Below, piece after piece: positions 45,495 through 56,099 of a stretch of DNA of 64,000 bases (position 1 is its first letter; each line of letters opens with the position of its first letter). The notes beneath the pieces were generated by a model. It saw nothing but the letters and a program-made list of their open reading frames with translations. It was not told the DNA's origin and made no database searches. The stretch comes from Lycium barbarum (lineage: Eukaryota > Streptophyta > Magnoliopsida > Solanales > Solanaceae): positions 21,150,380 through 21,214,379 of the forward strand of contig NC_083344.1 in assembly GCF_019175385.1 (NCBI RefSeq), in the 5' to 3' direction. Position numbers and translations under genes: made by a program.

Positions 45495-45813
45495 TAGGTT
45501 TGTACCTCGGTATTATGCGATATTCTTTTGTGTGTGTCAGTAAAGGTAGGGTAAGAATCTGAATTAATGAAAATATCCGAGGCAGTTATCTGTACGTGTG
45601 TGAGGAAAATATATGGGAGTTGGAAGGCTAGAACGATAGACCACACAGCCAGAAAAGCAAACGACTTCTTTGGGACAAAGTGGGACCCGCTATGAAAAAT
45701 TTCCGAAAAATTTGCTAAGACCCCGTTTGGCCTAAAATTTCGTGACAAAGGTCGTGCGGGGCAATTGACAAAATTATATCAGCCCTAACGCGTCAAAATA
45801 CGTAAAAGTTTCG

Positions 45814-45868
45814 AGGTTAAGCGTGCTCAAGCCAGAGCAATTCTGGGATGGGTGACCCCCTGGGAAGT
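45814..45868 (+). other. 5S rRNA-derived internal promoter block
   Basis: GAGGTTAAGCGTGCTCAAG and GGGATGGGTGACCCCCTGGG align, without gaps by eye, to the A box, intermediate element and C box part of plant 5S rRNA. The 5' half of the 5S sequence is missing. A T-rich pol III stop is not obvious directly downstream. Confidence 0.75.
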
Positions 45869-45994
45869 AATGCAAAATTTTGCACAAGTGTAAGTATGAT
45901 TAATGTAAATGATAATTTGGGGTAACCAAAGGTAAATAGAGTGTGTGGAATAATTAGTGCCCTTTCGAGAGTCGCGCGGAACGAGGCGGACTAA

Positions 45995-46023
45995 ATGGGC
46001 AAAGAAAAAAAAAAAAAAAAAAG
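45995..46023 (+). repeat. A-rich tract
   Basis: A run of about 24 A with one G interruption, followed by GGGGGC. Copy 1 has no comparable tract, so it expanded or was gained in copy 2. Confidence 0.8.
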
Positions 46024-46379
46024 GGGGCACAACGCCTCTTGGGAAATTGAACAAATTTGAATAACAGCCAGAGATGTTCGCCAGTAAGGTGTGAGTAAAC
46101 GTGTGTATGTGTATGTGTATGTGTATGTGTGTGTGTATGATTTTCATTCAGGGCTACGAGGGCTAAGAGCCGAGCCCGGAAACTAATGTTGTGATAAATA
46201 GAAGATAAGCAGTGTGAGTAAGTGGAATTTTGAAGGAAGTCGATACGTAAGACGCAAGACGAATTGTGTGATGACTTGGTGAGTGAGTTTGCAAATAAAG
46301 GGAAATTCTCATGAATTATTGGAGCCTTAATATGAATAATTTGATCCTAAATTGACAATCTATCTGTGGTGCTTCTGCA

Positions 46380-46720
46380 CTCCCGATTCCGATGAGGCTC
46401 TGCCTAGTACGCCTCTGCATTCCTGCGTTCGACTGTGTTCCGTCCGATGAACCTTTTGTGCGTTTGATTCTGAATCCGTTTTTGTCTGGCACACCTCTGT
46501 GGGTCTGACTCTGGATATACATCCATCTGATATGCTTCGGTGTGTTTGATTTTGACCGCGCGTATGTTTGATATGTTTCGGTTTGTCTGATCACGACTCT
46601 GTATGAAACAATTCCGTATCTTTGATTCTGATTTTGGATTTGTTCGATGTGAGTCCGTACGTCTGACTTCGACTGTGAATCTGTTCGGTATGAAGTGTCT
46701 GATAGGAAGTAGAGTGAGAT
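46380..46720 (+). repeat. ~41-bp minisatellite in TR-GAG copy 2
   Basis: Units of about 41 bp carry TGTCTGACT or TGTTTGATT with GATATGCTTCGG. About 7-8 copies are present, fewer than in copy 1. Confidence 0.65.
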
Positions 46721-47009
46721 TACGACGATGTGGTAAGGGAACTCAGGAGTGTGAAAAGAAGATGATATTGACGATGGTATCTGGAAAGCGTCCGTCCCTT
46801 ACAAGAATATAATGCAGAGTTCGGTGATTACGTAGAGTATGAGAAAAGGTACTATGAAGGTATTTGAGTCAGAGATGTGAAAAATTTACCCTAGTATTGG
46901 TAAAGAAGACATGTCAGAGAAATCAATAAAGGACAACTATCAAGAGAACCCTCCCGGAGTAGTACGACACCCATGAGTTCGATTCAACATTCGAGGACGA
47001 ATGTTCTTA

Positions 47010-47021
47010 AGGGGGGAGGAA
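47010..47021 (+). other. Polypurine tract of TR-GAG copy 2
   Basis: AGGGGGGAGGAA immediately precedes the 3' LTR at 47022. Confidence 0.8.
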
Positions 47022-50000
47022 TGTTATGTCCCGTATTTTCGTATAACGGGAAATCGAGAAATAAAGAAGGCTTGTGTGCGTTGAGGAAATATTTTGATTT
47101 TGGTGAATATGAACATGTTGGTTATGGAGTCATAAATGTCAAGACCTCGGGGAAGGCCGAGGGTAAATTTGGAATTTTGGAAATTTGTTTCGGGAATTAC
47201 AAAACGGGACGTTTTATGCATTGGGCCAAGAAATTGAACAAGGAAATCAAGCCCAAGACCTTGAAGTGGCCGGCCATTGTGGAGGCCCAAAACTAATTTA
47301 AATGGTCATGTGCTATGCACATGACCTCTATGTAGTAGATATATACAAGCTTGAGTTGGAATTATCAAGATTAAGTTCAAAAAACAAAAAAAAAATCTTG
47401 AGAAAGCTCTCAAATAGCTCTCGGCCGAGAGGGTTTAGGAAAGAAAAAAAAAATTGGCAAGCTTTGATCTTGGCCTTAAAAATCTTGAGTTTTGCATAGT
47501 TGTGAAGTGCTAAAGACGCTCTCCGACGTAAGACAATTAGTTTGGCGTAAGGTGCTCGTTTGCGGCAAATCGGAATTTCAAGAAAAAGGTAAGATTTTTA
47601 TGTTTTAATGTCATGAAATGAATATGTATGTGTTGGTGATTGTATTAGTGTAAAGATTATGGGATGGGGTTGTGTTTGTGTGTGGCGTGTGTGTGTGAAA
47701 AGAGTGTGTTTGGCCGTGTGCCTTAAGATAGGAGAACAAGTGTGAATTGACTTTGTTTAAGGTTGTTAGTTGTGTTGTCATGACCTTTGTATCGTAAGTG
47801 AATGTTTGGAGAATCGAATGGGTGTTAGAAAATGATTTCGGACGTTATCGGAAAAATGTATACCTTTGGGATATTGGTGTATATCATAGTATATTTATGA
47901 CACTAAAGACCTTAAATAAGGTTTATGGTTGAGATTAACGAATTTGGAATGAAACGACGCAAGTTAGAACGCTCGTCGTAACTTTTGGTGTTTTGATTGA
48001 AAATTTGAAAGTAATGAACTTTGGGGGTGTTTGTATGTGGTTTGGGACTTGTGTGTGGTGTGTTTGAATAATGGTGAATGAATACACTAATGTGGAAATA
48101 GATTTGGACTTTTGAAGTTGAATCAAGAATTGTCAACTTATGTATTAAAGTGAAATTTTGAAGTTTATGTAGTATAATTGTGGTTTGTAATGTATAATGA
48201 TGTTTGGGTTGTTGTTGTTGTTGTATTTTGAGCCGAGCTAAGTCTCGGGGGCGTTAGATATATAGGGGAAATGCTGCCGAAATTTCGGTAGCCAAGTATA
48301 GCCCAAAAATGAAAATGTCAACTCTCATGAATAGTAACTGGTAAAAGTGACCATTTGCAGTTTCTGGACGAAACGGGAATTTCGATTTGAGGAGCGTAAG
48401 GCGCCAACCAGGTATGTAAAGCCTACCTCTTATTCTTTTGGCATGTCCTAGACCTACTAGGTAAATTTCGGAATCTCGGGAATAACTCTGCTCTCGGAAA
48501 TCGAGGTTCAAGTTCGAGCACTATTCATTCAGCGCGATTGAAACCTTTTGGTCCCATTTGGGTAAAAGAACACTCGTACCTCCATAACTTGTGCTGTTGA
48601 GTCCGAAACTCTTCGAAACTTTTGTAAATGACTATATGAAGCCAAAAATCTGCGATTTGTGTCCGCCGCCTCAATTTGCCCCGAGGTGGGCCCGCGAGCC
48701 CCGAGGCTCCCCTTATTCGGTTTGTTTGATTCGTTTGTGTCTGTTTTAATCTGCGACTATTTGTTTATGACCCAAGGATGCGTTGGAAACTTCCTGTGCC
48801 ATCAATGCACGTTCTGTACTTTGGATGATGTGAGAATTCCGAAAGAGTGACTCATGAGCAGTTTTCTTACGAATTTGACAGCTCGGCACTTCGTAACCTC
48901 TATATGCCTACTTTTATCAATCCGATTCCTACTTCGAGCCTCTTGGTGTCAGTGTATACTTATATGTAAATTATATGTTGAGTTCGGTAAACTATTTTTG
49001 ATATGCATATGGTTTCTGCACTACTCTGTTCGTGCTGTCTGCTATGACTTCGTTCGTCGGTACCCGGGCCGACTTTGTGATCGTGCGCACTATGTTATAT
49101 TCGGGAGTTATGATGTGTTACGGTTTCCGAGGCCTCGCCATAGGGCCGGTTACCATTTATGGAGTTATGATGTGATATGGCATTTGATATGTTCTGATGA
49201 TATGATGTGTGTGTGATATGATGTGTCTGGAGATTGTACGGAGATTTGAAAACTTCTGGAGCTATGATGTGTTGTGGCACCAGCGTCGGGGGGTGACCAC
49301 GTTCCTAAACCCTATACATGATTTGATTTGCATTTGTACGTTCGCCTCCCGCACAGGTTTGCTTTGTTTGCGATAACGGTGTGTTTGTTCCTTCTGACTC
49401 CCGCTGTGTTTGTGATTTCTGTACCCTCTGCTTTACATACTCAGTACTTCTCCCGTACTGACCCCCGTTTCTTCGGGGGTTGTGTTTCATGCCCGCAGGT
49501 ACAGAAGCTCGTCTGGGTGGTCCTCCGATTTAGGCTACTCAGTCTGCTGTGTTGGAGAGCTCCCCTTGATCCGGAGCCTACTTTTGGTACATATCTTTTG
49601 TTGTGTCTGTATTCTGTATACTTGGATGAGTGGGTACGGCGGGGCCCTGTCCTGTCCTATGTTCATATGTCTTATGTTCTGTTTGTCTAGAGGCCTGTAG
49701 TCAGATTTGTGGGTCGTGGGTCCGGTGTGTTCGCATGTGAGTCAGTTTTGTGTTCTTAAGCGGCCCGTACACTACTATGGCCAAGTCGGCCTCTGATTTT
49801 GTATGTATGTGTATGCTTCTGGGGGCGATGTGCATTCCGCCACCCTTCGGATGTGTGTGTGTGAAAATTTGGCGATGTATTTTCCGCCTCTTTTCTGATT
49901 TGTGATTTGTTTGATTTGTACGGGCGACTGCTTAGGATAAGTGTTCGGTAGATGTCTGATTACGATGTTGAGTTTGAGTATCGTATATTGTGTTTGGACG

Positions 50001-50086
50001 AGTCTGATTACGATGATCTGGGTGTGAGTTCGTTTGGGGTGTCCCAGTAGGGCACCAGTCGCGGCCCACGGGGCTGGGTCGTGACA
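47022..50086 (+). repeat. 3' LTR of TR-GAG copy 2
   Basis: 3065 bp, near-identical to 40752-43814. Differences noticed include bases near 47295, 47840, 49273, 49480 and 49652, and an A-tract length change near 47390. Confidence 0.92.
49462..49479 (+). other. LTR stem-loop, right LTR of copy 2
   Basis: CCCCCG-TTTCTT-CGGGGG, matching 43190-43207. Confidence 0.6.
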
Positions 50087-50474
50087 AGGTCGTCCGCCGA
50101 CAAGGGCCTTGTGTAACACCCTGTACCTTTAAACTAGGCTATATTCATGATCCTAGAATTGGAAAGCCAGATAGAGAATGTGGAAATTCAAAATTTCGCT
50201 TCAGTTGTCAGATGGGGATTTACGCCCCAGAATACGGACCGTATTTCAGTATATGACCCGTATTTCAGTATATGACCCGTATTTCAACTCGTAGTTTGGC
50301 ATCTAAATCATTGTGCATTCTGGAATTTGTCTTGGGGAGTATATATAGTTAAATACAGACCGTATTTTGAAATATGGTCCGTATTTGATGGTCGTATTTG
50401 GGAAGAAGGTGCTGTATCTGTTTTGAAATATGCCTATTACGGTCTAGGTTTACGGACCGTAATTCAGAATACGG

Positions 50475-52982
50475 TGTTACACCTTGAAATTTTTTTTGTT
50501 GATGCACATTGGATAGACTAACGAGGGGAACAAAGTACACGACGTTTCAATAAGTAGGAAATAGAATTTGATGATTCTAAATTAGATTTCAAAGATATTC
50601 GAAGTAAGAGAAGAAAGTTGTCATGGAAGGCAAGGCATACGTTATGTATCGGAAAGGATTTATGAGTAACGAGTCAATGATGATTTAATGATGCTTTGGA
50701 GAAGAGTTATAACGTCCCTTAGATTGTTAATGAAGTGATAAACAAGTGTTAAGAAGGTTCCATAAGGATTGGAGATCAAACGAGTCGACGAGAACGAAAT
50801 CAGAACAGCTGGGCATTATACGGCCCAACATGTTGGCCGTATAAATTATGCTGGCTGTATGTTAGGCCGTATATTTAGCCAAGATGGGAAACCCTCACTA
50901 AAACAAACATACGGCCAGACATACAACCCATATAAAAGATACGGACCGTATGTTGGTCCGTATATCCTTGACGGGTCAGATTTTGTGTATTAATAAGGGA
51001 TCCAAGTTCATTTCATTTCATTTTCCCTTTTCACTCCCCTTCTCTCTAGAACACTCTAGAATTCTCTCCACTCTTCAACCACAAGAATCCAAGAGAAATC
51101 CATGATCAACTACATCAAACCCACAAAATCAAGTATAGGAAACCTATCAAAGTTCATCTAAGCCAAGAAATCCCAAGGAAGTGAGCTAGGGTTTTTGTGC
51201 AAGAAGAGAATTCCCACTCAAGGCTTATTCATCCATTATCTAAGGTGAGTTTTATGATCATTCCATATTGCTTAAGGTGTTGGAAGTTAAAACACTTGGA
51301 TTGTAGAAAGATATAGAAAATGGGTCACAAATGTGTGAATATTGTCATTGTTGGGTAAAGGCTTGGATTGAATTATGAATATCGATATGTTGTGATTGTA
51401 AGTATGTTATGAACGACATTTAGAACATGGAATAAGTATTATATGTGAGAAAATGCAATAATAAACTATGACCATGATTACGGAGAAATTGAAGTGAAAT
51501 TACGAAATGCGGATGATGTAGATGAATGATGATTGTTGCCTATTATATTGTGAATGTTGTTATGGATGTTTGGGAGTTGATATATGATATGGAGAAAGTA
51601 GTATAAACAAAGGAAATGCTGCCCAATTTTCTTTAGCTTTAGTAAGCACGTTTAAGTAATCGATTAGCTAATGTTAATGCGAATTCTCTTGAAGGTAGAA
51701 ACGTGGGCATCGAAGGAGAACAAGCAAGCGATAGATTAGTTAAACAAAAAAGATATGTGAGGCTAGTCCTTTCTTTCTATGGCATGAATCCTATGGCATG
51801 CTTTTTCCTTCTTCTCCATGAATCTCCTACATCCCGGAAAACTAAGAGTCTATGTTCATGAATAGCTATATGAGATAAGAGATATGTTACGAGCCCAATA
51901 ATGTTGATGATGAGCTTGAGTCTAAAGATTCTAGAGTTCATGATATAATGTTCCTATAAAGTTAATGATGTTGTTTATTGTATACACTCACCTTATATAC
52001 TATTTCCTTCAAGGTGAAGCAGAATACTTATAAATGTTCCACAATGGAATCGAGGGTTCACAACCTTATGTCACTTCGATAAAGTATAACTATCTTTGAG
52101 TTTCTGTGCATGCATTATGACGAGTACATATTGATGATATCACACCGTGTCTATATGGCACGGGCAGCTCCGCTAAGGCGGGCGGCTTATAGATGATTAC
52201 ACCGTGTCTATATGGCACGGGCAGCACCGCTAAGGCAGGCGGCTTATAGATGATTACATCGTGTCTATATGACACGGGCAGCACCACTAGTGGGCGGCAT
52301 GAGATGGTACCCCGGATGCAGGAGGCCTGGACGCAGGCTAATGATTATCACACCGTACCTATATGGACGGGCAGCTTATACATTTATGAATACATGATAT
52401 GATGACGATTATGAAGTAAGCCAGTATGTATTATTTCTTTTATAATTGACAGTCAGTTACAGTTGCTCCTTATTTGATGCTTCCTTTCTCTCATTGACGT
52501 ATTATTATTATTTATGCCTCTCATACTCAGTAAAATGTTCGTACTGACGTCCGTTTTCTTTGGACGCTGTGTTCATGCCCACAGGTAGACAGGGAGACAA
52601 TGCAGATCCGTAGGAGCTATGAGCAGATTTATAGGAGCACTCCATTATTCCGGAGGTGCTAGTTGATTTATTATTTTGTGTACATATTTGGGCACGACGG
52701 GGTCTTGTCCCGTCCATATGTCTAGTACTCTAGTAGAGGATCGTAGATACGCAGGTGTGGGTTATATGGTCTCACGATGTTACTACTATATATATATATA
52801 TATATATTATCATTTTGATAGCCAAAAAGGCTTATGTATATAAAAGTATTGATGTTCTCAAATGAGAAATGATTTTCTTATGATTTGACAAAAAAACGCT
52901 TAGTGAGTATGATGAGTAGTAGAACGAGTGGTGCTCGGTGGTTAGCCCCGTACCCATCACGGCCCCTAGTCGGGTCGTGACA
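50475..52982 (+). repeat. Solo LTR nested in chromovirus 5' LTR
   Basis: Runs from TGTTACACCTTG to GGGTCGTGACA (2508 bp) with no internal region, so it is the product of LTR-LTR recombination. ACGG occurs on both sides (50471-50474, 52983-52986). It carries three copies of a CGTGTCTATATGGCACGGGC segment (about 52145-52280), GGCCGTATA and ACGGACCGT motifs near 50820-50965, and an LTR stem-loop at 52548-52566. It is related to the fragment at 31214-31659. Confidence 0.8.
52548..52566 (+). other. LTR stem-loop, CGTCC/GGACG
   Basis: CGTCC-GTTTTCTTT-GGACG, preceded by CATACTCAGTA and followed by CTGTGTTCATGCCCACAGG. Both arms differ from the C5/G5 version in the other LTRs, yet pairing is kept. 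Confidence 0.6.
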
Positions 52983-54574
52983 ACGGACTATATTTTTGTC
53001 CGTATCTCCCACATCGCTCCAGAAACTATAAATACCTAGTTTTAGTTCTAATTTTTATTTTTACAAGTCCCTGAATCCTAGAACGAAGGTATTCTTCTCC
53101 CAACAATCCAAAACATCAAGATAAGTCAATCCAAGCCTTTCTAAATCAATTCTAACATGTGTTCTCATAATCTAACCACGAAATCATTGTTCTTAAAATA
53201 GGGTTTTCAAGAAAACCCATTTAAAGGAATCAAGACTTAAACCTTGGAATTCTTCTTCTAAGATCAGATTTTTATTTCAAGCTTGGAGCATTACCAGGTA
53301 TGTAGGGTTGCTATCTACGTGTGGGAAACCTCATTGTTCTTCCCCACGCTTCTTCTTCCATAAAGTATAAAGCTTTGCGAAAACTAGAGTTTTTAACCAT
53401 GTTCATGATAACCCTATGTCCATGCCCCATGTTATATTATGTATTAAATTATTATAAATTCGTTATTGTGTTCTTGATACATCATTATAATTATTTAGAA
53501 TCTGTCCGTAATTCATGAAAACCCATACCTTGCATTCCATGGGTTTTTACATGCAATTTTATGAACTATTATGATATTTTCAAGAAAAGCTATATATGTT
53601 TAATAAGTTCATGCAAGAATAATACGAATGATATCCATGTACATGCAAGTTATGATTTATGAAAAGCCATGGGCAGCAAGTGCCACTTATTTTCCATGTT
53701 CATGTTTTTGGGAGTTGCATTAATTACCGAGAAGGCTTCAAACAGCCTGAAACTACATAGCCATCGTAGGATAAGGGCCGCTCCACCCATGCTTAGGACG
53801 ATCTCTCGTAATGACTGGATCCTTTCATAATATTATTAAATCTCATGTTCCTGGCAAGGTATGAGTGTTCTGCAGGTAGGACGCAAGTACCAGACCATGT
53901 TGTCAGTCATATTTACTTCTCTCCCTACTCACAACACTGTACACATGTTATATATGTATATGTACTCATGTTCATAATCATGTTTCAGTTCAGTCCCTGT
54001 TATGATATTCCATGTCCCATGTTATTTCGTTCAGTTGCTTTACATACCAGTACATTCAATGTGCTGGCGTCCCCTTTTTATTGCCCAGGGGCCTGCATTT
54101 CACGATGCAGGTACTGATTTATAGGACAACGCATCTTCCTAGTAGGATTTCACACTTATCAGCTTGTTGGTGAGTCCCATCTCTTCCGGGACTTAGACAT
54201 TTATTATTTATTATTTTCATGATAAGATATGTATTTAAAGGTATGCTTGGGGTCTTGTCCCAGCGAGTATGTTTTCATGTTCAGACTTATGCACAGGTTT
54301 CATAGACTAGACTAGTCAGACATGTCATGTCAGATGTTCAGAGTCGGATAGCCCATTTGGCTCATTTGTGATATTTCCGCATTCATGTTTTAAATCAGAC
54401 TTTTATTAATGTTATGATTCTTATGTTTTATAAGAGCTCATCACATTCATGTTATATTTCCGCTCATGTATGCCTCATGATGATTCAGCAAGCCATGTGG
54501 TTCGCTCGGTCACATGCAGTATGGAACCGAGTGTCGTGTTTCGCTCAGGCCATGGTTCGGGGCGTGATAAAGCT

Positions 54575-54586
54575 TGGTATCAGAGA
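54575..54586 (+). other. Primer-binding site (tRNA-iMet type)
   Basis: TGGTATCAGAGA, five bases after the 5' LTR. Confidence 0.8.
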
Positions 54587-54640
54587 ACTAGGTTGAAGTT
54601 TCTTTAGAGAGTCTATGAAACCGTGTCCAGTGGGATCACT

Positions 54641-54671
54641 TTTATATATGTGAGGGCCCTATACATATAAA
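54641..54671 (+). other. Leader hairpin with GGGCCC loop
   Basis: Arms TTTATATATGT and ACATATAAA pair with a two-base bulge. The loop GAGGGCCCTAT contains the palindrome GGGCCC (54654-54659). It lies 54 nt after the primer site, the same place as the GTGCAC hairpins of the related elements. Confidence 0.55.
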
Positions 54672-54785
54672 CAGTTGACCACCAAGATATTCAGGATTGT
54701 CTCGCTTCTTTCATACTCTAGATCATGCAGTTAGAGTAGTACTTTCAGGAAATCTTCTAACTCGTGCAAATTACGTATTTCAGAA

Positions 54786-56060
54786 ATGGCTCTGAAAAGA
54801 AAGTTCATGAAAAGGAACTCAGCTACCAGCCAAAGAGCAGCTGCTAATGCTGCAAGGACAGAGGCTATCCGAGCCGCTCCGGATCAGGCACCTCTGCTAG
54901 AGACTACACCACTAATGACTACTACTCCAATAAAGACTCCAGTTCCTCCACCCAGAACTAATGATACTGATGTTAGAAACGCCATTAACATGCTCACTCA
55001 GTTGGTAGCAGCTCAGGCCCAGCGTCAAGAATCTGGGTCAAGTTTAGGGAATAATGGAAAGTCTTCTAAGAATAAGGACTTTCTCAGGATGAATCCCCCA
55101 GTCTTCACGGGGACAAAGAAAGACTAGGACCTTCAGGACTACATTGATGCTCTTCAGAAAATCTTCAGGATTATGACAGTTACGGAAACCGAAGCAGCTA
55201 CTTTTAGAGCTCATCAGCTACAGAACATTGCTAACACTTGGTATGAATCTTGGGAATTATCTCGAGGTGAGGATGCACCTGATGCTACATGGGATGAATT
55301 TTCAAGCGCATTCCTAGACCACTTCATGCCAATAGAAGTCAGAGAAGCTAAGGCTGAGCAATTCCTGAAGCTTAAGCAGAATGGAAGGCCAGTTCAGGAC
55401 TACTATTTGGAATTTGTCAGTCTGGCTAAGCATGCTCCACTTATGATATCGGACATGAGGGCAAGAGTGAGGAGGTTTGTTGGTAGTTTGGATCCCCATT
55501 TATACAAGGGGCCAATATTGCTACACAGTACGGGGGAATGACTATCTCTAAGATGATTGCTTTCGTACAAGGGAATGAGACAAGGCTAAAGGAGGAGGAA
55601 GCCTTGCAGAAAAAGAAAGACAAGGAGTTCAACAAGAAGGTAAAGTCTATCGGGCAGTTCAACTGTAAAAGAAATAGGAAATTCTTTAAGAATAGGTCAG
55701 CAGGACCTACTCCATCCATACCAAGCGCCCAGTCCCTAAGTTCCGAAATGATAAGAAGCAGAACTTCAGACCATTGAGTTCTTATTCTCAGGCTAGTGTG
55801 GGTCAGTCAGCCTATACTATTCCAGCTTGCAACAAGTGTAGCAAGAGACACTTAGGTGAGTGTCATATGGGTACAGATGCGTGCTATGGTTGCGGCCAGA
55901 AGGGCTATATTCAGAGAGATTGTCCATCAGTTAGACAGGGTACCGGAGGTTACGTGGCACATTCTACGAATTCAGCAGTCCCTCGTAATAATCAGGCCCA
56001 GTAGGGGCACAATGCAGCTAAGTTTGGAAACGCAGGCGGAGGACGAAATCGTTTGTATGT
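54786..56060 (+). pseudogene. Chromovirus gag, broken
   Basis: From ATG 54786 (MALKRKFMKRN) the frame contains TAG at 55125-55127, then the Retrotrans_gag core (WYESWELSRGEDAPDATWDE, DHFMPIEVREAKAEQ). A one-base loss near 55510 shifts it; it reads on as TISKMIAFVQGNETR, with another shift near 55770. The zinc motifs are CNKCSKRHLGEC and CYGCGQKGYIQRDC, the latter with Tyr replacing the knuckle His. No functional Gag can be made. Confidence 0.8.
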
Positions 56061-56099
56061 GTTGACAAGTCATCAGGATACAGAAGCTCTTGCAAATGT

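Larger units (their letters stand above)
40752..50086 (+). mobile_element. Gag-only LTR retrotransposon (TR-GAG type), copy 2
   Basis: Complete insertion with the 5-bp duplication AGGTC (40747-40751, 50087-50091), 3.06-kb LTRs, primer site, leader hairpin, intact gag, 5S-derived block, minisatellite and polypurine tract. The 3207-bp internal region contains no pol. The LTR pair differs at only a handful of sites that I noticed, so it is young. Opposite orientation and different target duplication show it inserted independently of copy 1. Confidence 0.92.
50112..54569 (+). repeat. 5' LTR of chromovirus, split by solo LTR
   Basis: Pieces 50112-50474 and 52983-54569 together match the 3' LTR at 59798-61734. 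It begins TGTAACACCCTG and ends GGGGCGTGATA (the 3' LTR has TGACA). Several ACGGACCGT-type palindromes lie at 50235-50475. CTATAAATACC at about 53025-53035 is a TATA box candidate. The last part has a CCCC/GGGG stem near 54071-54091. Confidence 0.85.

Noticed and set aside
45814..45868. A functional 5S rRNA gene
   Set aside because: Only the internal promoter part matches; the 5' half is absent, so it cannot give 5S rRNA. A Cassandra TRIM was also considered and rejected because the block is not within an LTR.
52145..52280. CRISPR-like array (three CGTGTCTATATGGCACGGGC units)
   Set aside because: Spacers are near-identical to each other and the array lies in a plant LTR; it is an ordinary tandem repeat.
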